Shown here piece by piece: positions 7,172 to 14,449 of a stretch of 33,600 nt of DNA. The notes beneath the pieces were generated by a model. That model was not told the origin of the DNA. It saw nothing but the letters and a program-made list of their open reading frames with translations, and did not search any database. The stretch spans positions 1-33,600 of the forward strand of contig DATABY010000028.1 of assembly GCA_036259355.1 (NCBI GenBank), in the 5' to 3' direction. Positions within the stretch are counted from its first letter, which is position 1. Each line of letters opens with the position of its first letter. Origin of the DNA: JALZDI01 sp036259355 (lineage in GTDB: Bacteria > Actinomycetota > Actinomycetes > Propionibacteriales > Nocardioidaceae). A program made the position numbers and the translations under genes.

Positions 7172-7197
7172 GAGGGGACGGCGCGGGCTGTCCCCTC
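7172..7197 (+). other. Intercistronic hairpin between the SPW gene and tetR
   Basis: GAGGGGAC (7172-7179) and GTCCCCTC (7190-7197) form a perfect 8-bp stem with a 10-nt loop, 16 nt after the SPW stop. It may be a partial terminator that lowers read-through into the regulator gene, or an mRNA-stability element. Confidence 0.5.
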
Positions 7198-7222
7198 CGC
7201 CGTGGCGTGAAGGGCGGTGAGC

Positions 7223-7843
7223 GTGACGAAGCCCCGGAAACCTCGGACACCTCCGCAACCATCGGACGTCGGTCCGGCCTCGGCCGGTGAGGCGAGCCGT
7301 CGACGGATCCTCGACGCGGCCGAGAGCCTGTTCGCCCGGGACGGCTTCGACGCGACGCCGACCGCGCGGATCGCACGCAGCGCCGGCGTACCCAAGGGGC
7401 TGGTCTTCTACTACTTCCCCAAGAAGATGGACGTGCTCCTCACGCTCCTCGACGAGCGGCTCACCACGCCGGACCCGCTGCTCGAGCACGACGACGTCGT
7501 CACGCAGGGCGACGTCGCCGGCACGCTGGTGGCCCTGGCCGAGCAGATCGACCTGGGAGGTCGTGACTCGCCGGTGCTCGACACCATCATCTGGCGCGAG
7601 TCCGACACGCACCCGGAGGTACGCCGGTGCCTGGCCGACCTCTACAAGGTGCTGTTCCGGATCACCCGCCGCGCGGTGATCGCCGCGGAGGCGATGGCCG
7701 CGGTGCACCCGCGGCTGGACGCGGCCGTGCAGTCGTTCGTCGCGGCGATGCTGCTGAAGTCGAGCTCGGCTCGTGTGGAAGGCCCCTCCGTCGACCTGCG
7801 TGAGGTGGCTGACCTTGTCGCCGCGGGAGTGGAGCCGTCGTAG
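7223..7843 (+). CDS. TetR/AcrR family transcriptional regulator
   Basis: 206 aa from the GTG at 7223, which has AAGGG 8 nt upstream; a GTG at 7217 is a close alternative. The N-terminal helix-turn-helix domain is typical: RRRILDAAESLFARDGFDAT, TARIARSAGVPKGLVFYYFP and KKMDVLLTLLDERL, ending by about residue 75. The C-terminal ligand-binding half is variable and does not reveal the inducer. TetR proteins are dimeric repressors, and a fitting palindrome lies in the promoter upstream of the SPW gene. The two genes probably form a small autoregulated unit. The VOC gene that follows may have its own start. Confidence 0.88.
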   Translation: MTKPRKPRTPPQPSDVGPASAGEASRRRILDAAESLFARDGFDATPTARIARSAGVPKGLVFYYFPKKMDVLLTLLDERLTTPDPLLEHDDVVTQGDVAGTLVALAEQIDLGGRDSPVLDTIIWRESDTHPEVRRCLADLYKVLFRITRRAVIAAEAMAAVHPRLDAAVQSFVAAMLLKSSSARVEGPSVDLREVADLVAAGVEPS

Positions 7844-7871
7844 CGGTGCGAAGTTGGGGCATGCTGGCCGC

Positions 7872-8309
7872 ATGGAACCCAGCGTGAGCTTCGTGACCCT
7901 CGGCGTCCGCAATGTGGAGATGAGCCGGCGCTTCTACTGCGACGGCCTGGGCTGGACGCCCACCCTGCTGGTGCCGGGGGAGGTGCTGTTCCTCCAGATC
8001 GCGCACGGCGTGCTGCTCTCCCTGTTCGACCGGGAGCACCTGGCCCGCGAGACCACCGGGGTGTACTACGGCGACGAGTCGCCACCGGTCACCCTCGGCC
8101 ACCTGGTCGACAGCGACCAGGCCGTCGGCGAGGTGCTGCAGCGTGCGCTGGGCTGCGGGGGTCGGATCGTCACGCCGGCGTCCCGCCGCGACTGGGGTGG
8201 TATCAGCGGCTACTTCGCCGATCCCGACGGCTACCTGTGGGAGGTCGCCCACAACCCCGGATTCCACGTCGGCGCCGACGGCACGGTGTCCATGGGCGAC
8301 ACCGGCTGA
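7872..8309 (+). CDS. VOC (glyoxalase/bleomycin resistance) superfamily protein
   Basis: 145 aa covering one complete VOC fold of two beta-alpha-beta-beta-beta modules: VSFVTLGVRNVEMSRRFYCD at the start and GYFADPDGYLWEVAHNP at the end. The C-terminal Glu of LWEVAHN fits a metal ligand. The usual N-terminal His ligand is not obvious, so metal-dependent catalysis is uncertain. Members include glyoxalase I, dioxygenases and drug-binding proteins; the substrate is unknown. The ATG at 7872 lacks a ribosome site, but CATGCT ends 6 nt before it, compatible with a weak leaderless start. It is convergent with msrA. Confidence 0.82.
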   Translation: MEPSVSFVTLGVRNVEMSRRFYCDGLGWTPTLLVPGEVLFLQIAHGVLLSLFDREHLARETTGVYYGDESPPVTLGHLVDSDQAVGEVLQRALGCGGRIVTPASRRDWGGISGYFADPDGYLWEVAHNPGFHVGADGTVSMGDTG

Positions 8310-8373
8310 CGCCCCGGCGTATCCACTCCTCGCCGATGGCCCGAAGAGAGTGTTTCGACGCGACGCCCGGTGC

Positions 8374-9012
8374 TCAGGCGTCGGTGTACTTCACCCCGGT
8401 GGCGTGGATCGGGCAGTAGCCGTTGGGGTTCTTCACCAGGTACTGCTGGTGGTAGTCCTCGGCGTAGTAGTAGGACTCCAGCGGCGTGATGACCGTGGTG
8501 ATCTCGCCGTAGCCGCGCTCGGTCATCGCCTTCTGGTACGCCTCGCGCGAGCGCTCGGCCTCGGCCTGCTGCTCCGGCGTGCTGGTGAGGATCAGCGACC
8601 GGTACTGCGAGCCCCTGTCGTTGCCCTGCCGCATGCCCTGCGTGGGGTCGTGGTTCTCCCAGAAGACCCGGAGCAGGTCGGCGTACGACACCTGCGACGG
8701 GTCGAAGACCACCCGCACCACCTCGGCGTGGCCGGTCCGCCCGGAGCAGACCTCCTCGTACGTCGGGTTGGGGGTGGCGCCCCCGGCGTACCCGACCGAG
8801 GTCGACCACACGCCCGGCACCTCCCAGAACGTCTTCTCCTCGCCCCAGAAGCAGCCGAGCCCGAAGACCGCCTCCTCGTGGCCCTCCGGCACGTCGGTCT
8901 CGATCGGCGTGCCGAGCACGGCGTGCTTGTCGCCGACCGGGAACGTCCGGGTCTCACGCCCGGCCAGGGCCTCGCCGGATGCGGGCAGGTCTGTCTTGCG
9001 TCCGAACAGCAT
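8374..9012 (-). CDS. msrA: Peptide methionine-(S)-S-oxide reductase
   Basis: 212 aa. It reduces methionine-S-sulfoxide in proteins or as free amino acid and so repairs oxidative damage in the cytosol. The family motif GCFWGEE holds the catalytic cysteine (about residue 54), followed by TSVGYAGG, GHAEVVRVVFDP and FWENHDPTQGMRQGNDRGSQYRS. The last blocks and the N-terminal extension (LPASGEALAGRE) match the longer E. coli-like class. A further Cys near the C-terminus (NGYCPIHATG) could resolve the sulfenate. GGAGG sits just before the ATG at 9012. The gene is divergent from metB (106 bp between starts), a methionine-related pairing. No msrB is seen in the window. Confidence 0.95.
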   Translation of the reverse strand: MLFGRKTDLPASGEALAGRETRTFPVGDKHAVLGTPIETDVPEGHEEAVFGLGCFWGEEKTFWEVPGVWSTSVGYAGGATPNPTYEEVCSGRTGHAEVVRVVFDPSQVSYADLLRVFWENHDPTQGMRQGNDRGSQYRSLILTSTPEQQAEAERSREAYQKAMTERGYGEITTVITPLESYYYAEDYHQQYLVKNPNGYCPIHATGVKYTDA

Positions 9013-9061
9013 GGTCCCTCCAACGTGTGCGTCCGTCCCCACATTCCCACGCGCCCTCGCG

Positions 9062-9111
9062 ACGTCCGCCACCGCGTGCGCGACAGCGCTCACTCCGGCG
9101 GACGTTAGCCT
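9062..9111 (+). promoter_or_regulatory. metB leaderless -10 box with upstream inverted repeat
   Basis: TAGCCT (9106-9111) is a TANNNT -10 box ending 7 nt before the ATG at 9119, and no Shine-Dalgarno is present. Directly abutting it, ACGTCCGCC (9062-9070) and GGCGGACGT (9097-9105) form a perfect 9-bp inverted repeat around 26 nt that spans the -35 region. This is a candidate regulator site shared with the divergent msrA promoter. Confidence 0.5.
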
Positions 9112-9118
9112 TCCTCTC

Positions 9119-10294
9119 ATGGACAACCCAGACCACGGCTTCGAGACGCGTGCGATCCACGCCGGCCAGGAGGCCGACCCCCGCACCGGTGCGGTGATCG
9201 GCCCGATCTACGCCACCAGCACCTACAAGCAGGACGGCGTCGGCGGCCTGCGCGAGGGCTATGAGTACTCCCGCACCGCCAACCCCACCCGCGGCCAGCT
9301 GGAGGCGTGCATCGCCGCGCTGGAGCACGGGCGGCACGGCTTCGCCTTCGCCAGCGGCATGTCCGCCGAGGACACGCTGCTGCGCACGGTCTGCCGGCCC
9401 GGCGACCACGTGGTGATCCCCGATGACGCGTACGGCGGCACCTTCCGGCTGTTCTCGAAGGTGTCCCAACCGTGGGGGCTCGACTACTCGGTGGCGCCGG
9501 TCGCCGACGTCGACGCCGTCCGGGCGGCGGTGGAGCCCGGCCGTACCCGGATCGTGTGGGTCGAGACGCCGACCAACCCGCTCCTGGGCATCGCCGACAT
9601 CGCGGCGCTGGCCGGTGTCGCGCACGAGGCCGGGGCCCTGCTGGTCGTCGACAACACCTTCGCCTCGCCGTACCTGCAGCAGCCGATCGCCCTCGGTGCC
9701 GACGTGGTCGTGCACTCCACCACCAAGTACTGCGGCGGCCACTCCGACGTCGTCGGCGGGGCCCTGGTGGTGGACGACGACGACCTCGCCGACCGGGTGC
9801 ACTTCCACCACAACTCGATCGGCGCGATCGCCGGGCCGTTCGACTCGTTCCTGACGCTGCGGGGGCTGAAGACGCTCGGCGTGCGCATGGACCGGCACTG
9901 CGACAACGCCGAGCGCATCGTGGAGTTCCTGAGCAACGTCGCCGAGGTCAGCGAGGTCGTCTACCCCGGCCTGGAGAGTCACCCCGGCCACGAGGTCGCG
10001 AGCAAGCAGATGAAGCGGTACGGCGGCATGGTGTCGTTCCGCCACCGTGACGGCGAGAAGGCCGCGGTCGCGGTGTGCAACGCCACCAAGGTGTTCACGC
10101 TCGGCGAGTCGCTCGGTGGTGTGGAGTCGCTGATCGAGCACCCCGGGCGGATGACCCACGCCTCGGCCGCCGGCTCCCCGCTGGAGGTGCCGGCCGACCT
10201 GGTCCGCCTCAGCGTCGGCATCGAGACCGTCGACGACCTGCTCGTCGACCTCGGACAGGCGTTCCACGAGGCCGCGGAGCAGACACGGCGGTGA
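9119..10294 (+). CDS. metB: Cystathionine gamma-synthase / gamma-lyase
   Basis: 391 aa, fold-type I PLP enzyme of the Cys/Met metabolism family. It either joins an activated homoserine to cysteine (synthase) or splits cystathionine to cysteine (lyase); actinobacterial members can do both, so the direction is not fixed by sequence. It shows ETRAIHAGQEADP at the start, YEYSRTANPTRGQLE, the SGMSA cofactor loop, VVDNTFASPYLQQP, and the PLP lysine Lys203 in HSTTKYCGGHSD, then LGESLGGVESLIEHP. The length is normal. The gene is read from a leaderless promoter, and its TGA overlaps the next start by 4 bp (GTGA). With cbs at 1435 it completes a transsulfuration pathway. Confidence 0.93.
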   Translation: MDNPDHGFETRAIHAGQEADPRTGAVIGPIYATSTYKQDGVGGLREGYEYSRTANPTRGQLEACIAALEHGRHGFAFASGMSAEDTLLRTVCRPGDHVVIPDDAYGGTFRLFSKVSQPWGLDYSVAPVADVDAVRAAVEPGRTRIVWVETPTNPLLGIADIAALAGVAHEAGALLVVDNTFASPYLQQPIALGADVVVHSTTKYCGGHSDVVGGALVVDDDDLADRVHFHHNSIGAIAGPFDSFLTLRGLKTLGVRMDRHCDNAERIVEFLSNVAEVSEVVYPGLESHPGHEVASKQMKRYGGMVSFRHRDGEKAAVAVCNATKVFTLGESLGGVESLIEHPGRMTHASAAGSPLEVPADLVRLSVGIETVDDLLVDLGQAFHEAAEQTRR

Positions 10295-11664
10295 CCGGGC
10301 TCGTCTGCTGTGTCGACTTCGGCTCGACGTTCACCAAGGCGGCGCTGGTCGACGTCGACGCCGGCCGGCTGCTGGCGACGCAGAGCCACCGGACCACGCT
10401 CGACACCGACGTGCTCGACGGCTGGGAGGCCTGCCGCGGCCGGTTCGCGCAGCGGTACGCCGAGGCTGCCGACGCGCCGGTCCTGGCCTGCTCCTCGGCG
10501 GCCGGCGGCCTACGCGTCGCGGTGGTGGGCAACGAGGAGCTGGTCACCGCGGAGGCCGGCCGGCGCGTTGCGCTGTCCAGCGGCGGACGGGTTGTGCACG
10601 TGGCCTCCGGTGGCCTCGACTCCGACGCGGCCACCGGCCTGCGCACGGCCCGGCCCGACGTGCTCCTGCTCGTCGGCGGCACCGACCACGGCAACGCCGA
10701 GGTGCTGCTCGGCGCGGCCAAGGCGCTGGCCACGAGCGGATGGGCCGGCCCGGTGGTCGTGGCCGGCAACATCGCCGCGCAGGGTGAGGCGGCGGCGATC
10801 CTCGACGCCGCTGGAGTGCCGCACGTGCTCGCGGACAACGTCGTGCCGCGCATCGGCGTGCTCGCACCCGACTCGGCACGGGCGGCGATCCGGGAGGCGT
10901 TCCTGCGGCACGTGATCGGCGGCAAGCACCTGTCGCGTCGCGCCGACTTCACGGCGATGGTGCGAGGCGCCACCCCCGACGTCGTCCTCACCGCGGTACG
11001 GATGCTCGCCGAGGAGGTCGGTGACGTCGTCGTGGTCGACATCGGTGGCGCGACCACCGACGTGCACTCGGTGGTGGAGGTCGACCCGGAGGATGCGGAG
11101 CTCGCCCATCAGGTCGTCGCGCCCATGCCCGTCAGCCGGACCGTCGAGGGCGACCTCGGCATGCGCTGGAGTGCCGTGGACACCGTCGCCGCCGGCCGGG
11201 AGGCCGGCCTGGTGAACGACCGCGAGTACGACGCCCTCGACGGCGCGGCCCGGCTGCGCCGGGACGACCCGGCGTACCTGCCCACGACCGACGACGGAAC
11301 CTCCCACGACGAACGCCTGGCCGCGGTCGCGGGCGGCGTGGCGCTGCGCCGGCACGCGGGCCGGCAGCAGGTGCGGTTCGGCCCGGACGGACGGCTGGTG
11401 GAGCGTACGGGCAAGGACCTGCGTGAGGTGCACGTCCTGGTCGGCTCCGGCGGGGTGCTGCGGCACCACCCGCCGGAGCTGGGCGCCCGTGTACTCGCCG
11501 CGTGCTCCGGGAAGGACGTCGAAGGAGGCTGGCTGCTGCCCCGCGCACCACGCACGGTGGTCGACCGTGACTACGTGCTGGCGGCCGCGGGGCTGCTGGG
11601 CGACGAGCATCCGCGGGCTGCCCGGCTGCTGCTGCGACGTCTACTGGAGGGAGAGCCGCGATGA
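10291..11664 (+). CDS. GlmL/MutL family ATPase (glutamate mutase-associated type)
   Basis: 457 aa, GTG start overlapping the metB stop. It is an ASKHA-fold ATPase: phosphate-1 loop CCVDFGSTFTKAALVD near the N-terminus, phosphate-2 block VVVVDIGGATTDVHSV near residue 250, and adenosine block VLVGSGGVLRHHP near 385. The order and spacing match the GlmL/MutL family. That family is encoded beside adenosylcobalamin aminomutases (glutamate mutase, ornithine aminomutase) and is thought to act as their repair chaperone. It is unrelated to the DNA-repair protein of the same name. No mutase subunit or B12 gene lies in this window, so its partner is elsewhere or the role differs. Its own stop overlaps the next start (ATGA). 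Confidence 0.82.
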   Translation: MTGLVCCVDFGSTFTKAALVDVDAGRLLATQSHRTTLDTDVLDGWEACRGRFAQRYAEAADAPVLACSSAAGGLRVAVVGNEELVTAEAGRRVALSSGGRVVHVASGGLDSDAATGLRTARPDVLLLVGGTDHGNAEVLLGAAKALATSGWAGPVVVAGNIAAQGEAAAILDAAGVPHVLADNVVPRIGVLAPDSARAAIREAFLRHVIGGKHLSRRADFTAMVRGATPDVVLTAVRMLAEEVGDVVVVDIGGATTDVHSVVEVDPEDAELAHQVVAPMPVSRTVEGDLGMRWSAVDTVAAGREAGLVNDREYDALDGAARLRRDDPAYLPTTDDGTSHDERLAAVAGGVALRRHAGRQQVRFGPDGRLVERTGKDLREVHVLVGSGGVLRHHPPELGARVLAACSGKDVEGGWLLPRAPRTVVDRDYVLAAAGLLGDEHPRAARLLLRRLLEGEPR

Positions 11665-12761
11665 GCTCACCGATCCCCCGTGGGGTGGACGTCGCCGCCG
11701 CGTGGTCGTGGCGGCTTCTGGTCATCGGCGTGGCCGCCGGAGTGCTCGCGTGGCTGTTCCGGTACCTCAGCGTCGTGGTCATCCCGGTCGTCGTGGCGCT
11801 GCTGATCGCCGCCCTGCTGGTGCCGATGGTCAACCGGCTGCACCGCGGCAAGCTCGCGCGCGGCCCGGCGGCGGGCATCGTGGTGGTCGCGTGGCTGCTC
11901 TTCCTCGGTGCGGCGCTGACGCTGGTCGGCCAGCAGATCGTCGACGGGTTCAGCGACCTGTCCGAGCAGGTGGTGCGCGGCCTGCAGCAGATCGAGGTAT
12001 GGCTGCGCACGGGACCGCTCCAGCTCTCCGACGCGCAGTTCACCACGCTGCTCGAGGAGGCGCAGAACGCGGTCACGACCAGCAACGAGCAGGTCGTCGC
12101 CCGCGTGACCGACCTCGGCACCGCCCTCGGGCACATCGTGGCCGGCTTCTTCATCGTGCTGTTCGCGCTGTTCTTCTTCCTCTACGACGGCGAGCGCATC
12201 TGGACGTTCCTCACCAGGCTCTTCCCCGGACAGTCGGGTCCGCGGGTGGACAGCTCGGGACGGGTGGCCTGGACGACGCTGACCGCGTTCGTGCGCGCGA
12301 CCGTGGTGGTCGCCTTCGTGGACGCGCTCGGGATCATGCTGGTGGCGCTCGTGCTCAAGGTGCCGCTCGCGGTGCCGATCGGCGTCCTCGTCTTCCTCGG
12401 CGCCTTCGTGCCGATCGTCGGTGCGCTGGTCTCGGGCTTCGTGGCCGTCCTGGTGGCGCTGGTCGCGCACGGGCCGGTGATCGCGCTGCTGATGCTCGGC
12501 GGTGTGTTGCTGGTGCAGCAGGTGGAGTCGCACGTGCTGCAGCCGTTCCTGCTGGGGCGGGCTGTCAAGGTGCACCCGCTGGCGGTGATCCTGGCGGTCG
12601 CCACCGGCGTGCTCGTCGCCGGCGTGGTGGGCGCGCTGGTCGCCGTGCCGATCGTCGCCTCGCTGAACGCGGTGGTGCGGCACCTGAGCACGCCCCCGCA
12701 GCCGCCGGCGCCGGAAGCGGCCGAGGCGACGGCCGAGGCCGAGACCGGCCCCCTCACCTGA
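11661..12761 (+). CDS. AI-2E family transporter
   Basis: 366 aa, start overlapping the previous stop by 4 bp. About seven or eight hydrophobic helices are arranged as in the AI-2E/PerM (UPF0118) family: two N-terminal helices, a soluble amphipathic stretch (about residues 95-150), a helix rich in Phe (FFIVLFALFFFLYDGERIW), and a C-terminal helical block containing VFLGAFVPIVGALVSG and ESHVLQPFLLGRAVKVHP. The latter two blocks are the family's best-conserved parts. The family includes exporters of autoinducer-2 and Na+/H+ antiporters; the cargo here is unknown. The tail is Ala/Glu/Pro-rich. It is the last gene of the metB-glmL unit, convergent with the MFS gene. Confidence 0.88.
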   Translation: MSSPIPRGVDVAAAWSWRLLVIGVAAGVLAWLFRYLSVVVIPVVVALLIAALLVPMVNRLHRGKLARGPAAGIVVVAWLLFLGAALTLVGQQIVDGFSDLSEQVVRGLQQIEVWLRTGPLQLSDAQFTTLLEEAQNAVTTSNEQVVARVTDLGTALGHIVAGFFIVLFALFFFLYDGERIWTFLTRLFPGQSGPRVDSSGRVAWTTLTAFVRATVVVAFVDALGIMLVALVLKVPLAVPIGVLVFLGAFVPIVGALVSGFVAVLVALVAHGPVIALLMLGGVLLVQQVESHVLQPFLLGRAVKVHPLAVILAVATGVLVAGVVGALVAVPIVASLNAVVRHLSTPPQPPAPEAAEATAEAETGPLT

Positions 12762-12770
12762 GCTGCCCGC

Positions 12771-14330
12771 TCAGCGCGGGGCGGCTGCCTCCGCCGCGCT
12801 CTGCCGGGTGGTCAGCGGACGTTCCTTGATCAGCGTCGCGACCACCAGGGCGAGCAGCACGACGGGTACGGCGGTCAGGAACGCGTCGTGCATCGACAGC
12901 GCGAACGCGTGGACCACAGGCTCCTGCACCTCCGGCGGCAGCGCGCGGATCGCCTCGACGTCGGAGGTGTTCGGCGTCTCGCCCGGCGGCAGGCCCGGCA
13001 GCAGGTCGGCCAGGTGCGCCGTGACCTGGCTGGTGATGATCGCGCCGAACACCGCCGTACCGAACGAGCCGCCCATCTGCCGGAAGAACGTCACCGAGCT
13101 GGTGGCCGCGCCCATGTGCCGGCGGTCGACGGCGTTCTGCACGACGGTCACGAGGATCTGCATCTGCAGCCCGAGACCCGCCCCCAGCACGAACATCGCC
13201 ACCCCGGCGTGCCAGTACGGGCTGTCCACGTCGAGCGACGCGAGCAGCAGCAGGCCGCCGGCGATCGTGGCCGCGGCCAGGATCGGGAAGACCTTGTAGC
13301 GCCCCGTGCGGCTCATCAGCCGCCCGGACGTGATCGACGTCGCGAAGATGCCGACCACCATCGGCAGCATCGCGAGGCCGGAGGTGGTGGGGCTCATGCC
13401 GTCGACCACCTGCAGCCGCATCGGCAGGAAGATCATCGCACCGAACATCGCGAACCCGGTGATGAACGTGTACACGATGCTCAGCGAGAACACGCCGTCG
13501 CGGAAGAGCTCCAGCGGGATGATCGGCTCGCTGACCCGCGACTCCACCACCACGAACAGCAGGACCAGCAGCACGCCCGCGCCCACCAGCCCCAGGCCCA
13601 GGCTCGACCCCCAGCCGTGGTCGGGACCGGCCCACGCGGTGTAGAGCAATAGCGACGTGACCGCGGCGACGATCACGGCCGCGCCCAGGTAGTCGATCCG
13701 GTGGTCGCGACGCACCACCGGCATCTTCAGGGCGACCGAGGTGACGACCAGGGCCGCTATGCCGATCGGGACGTTGATGTAGAAGATCCAGCGCCAGCCC
13801 GGACCCTCGGTGAACCACCCGCCGAGCACCGGGCCGAGCACGCTGCTGCTGCCGAACACCACGCCGAAGTAGCCCTGGTACCGGCCACGCTCGCGCGGTG
13901 GGATGACGTCGCCGATCACCGCCAGGGCGAGCGCGAAGAGGCCGCCGCCGCCGACGCCCTGCAGCGCGCGGAACGCGATCAGCTGCTCGATGCTCTGGGC
14001 CAGCCCGGACAGCATCGAGGCGAGCACGAAGATCGTGATCGCGGCCTGGAAGATGATCCGCCGCCCGTACAGGTCGGAGATCTTGCCCCACAGCGGGGTG
14101 GCGGCGGTCGAGGTCAGCAGGTACGCCGTGACGACCCAGGAGAGCTTGTCCAGGCCGCCGAGCTCGCTGGTGATGCGCGGCAGCGCTGTGCCCAGGACGC
14201 TCTGGTCGAGAGCGGCCAGGAACATGCCGGCCATCAGCCCGCCGAGCACGACGAGGATCTGCCGGTGGCTGAGGTAGCCCGACGCGTCGTCGCGCGTCGT
14301 CACCTGCGGCGTGGGCGGTTGCTGGGTCAT
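12771..14330 (-). CDS. DHA2 (EmrB/QacA) family MFS efflux transporter
   Basis: 519 aa with about 14 membrane helices. Visible family motifs are LAALDQSVLGTALPRI in helix 1 (motif D1), GKISDLYGRR after helix 2 (motif A) and GSSSVLGPVLGG in helix 5 (antiporter motif C). It should export drugs or other amphipathic compounds in exchange for protons across the cytoplasmic membrane. The ATG at 14330 is chosen for the GGAG site 9 nt upstream and for the family's usual short N-terminus; an upstream ATG at 14405 would add 25 unlikely residues. It is divergent from the PhoD-like gene, and no dedicated regulator is adjacent. Its stop is only 9 bp from that of the AI-2E gene. Confidence 0.92.
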   Translation of the reverse strand: MTQQPPTPQVTTRDDASGYLSHRQILVVLGGLMAGMFLAALDQSVLGTALPRITSELGGLDKLSWVVTAYLLTSTAATPLWGKISDLYGRRIIFQAAITIFVLASMLSGLAQSIEQLIAFRALQGVGGGGLFALALAVIGDVIPPRERGRYQGYFGVVFGSSSVLGPVLGGWFTEGPGWRWIFYINVPIGIAALVVTSVALKMPVVRRDHRIDYLGAAVIVAAVTSLLLYTAWAGPDHGWGSSLGLGLVGAGVLLVLLFVVVESRVSEPIIPLELFRDGVFSLSIVYTFITGFAMFGAMIFLPMRLQVVDGMSPTTSGLAMLPMVVGIFATSITSGRLMSRTGRYKVFPILAAATIAGGLLLLASLDVDSPYWHAGVAMFVLGAGLGLQMQILVTVVQNAVDRRHMGAATSSVTFFRQMGGSFGTAVFGAIITSQVTAHLADLLPGLPPGETPNTSDVEAIRALPPEVQEPVVHAFALSMHDAFLTAVPVVLLALVVATLIKERPLTTRQSAAEAAAPR

Positions 14331-14449
14331 GCGGTGCGGCTCCGAACTCGCGTCTCCGGCCCTCCGCCGGCAGTCAAGCATCGTCTGGTTGGCTGCGTCA
14401 TGCACGTTGTTTGCCGAGACGGGACCGCTCTGGGGGGTAGAACTGCAGC

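Noticed and set aside
5873..7912. 679-codon open frame on the minus strand
   Set aside because: It is antisense to the YigZ, SPW and TetR genes, all of which have family motifs, and it runs through two hairpins and a promoter.
10291..11664. Annotation of the GlmL-like protein as DNA mismatch-repair MutL
   Set aside because: It lacks the GHKL ATPase motifs of repair MutL. The DFGSTFTK and DIGGATTD blocks place it in the ASKHA-type glutamate-mutase-associated family.
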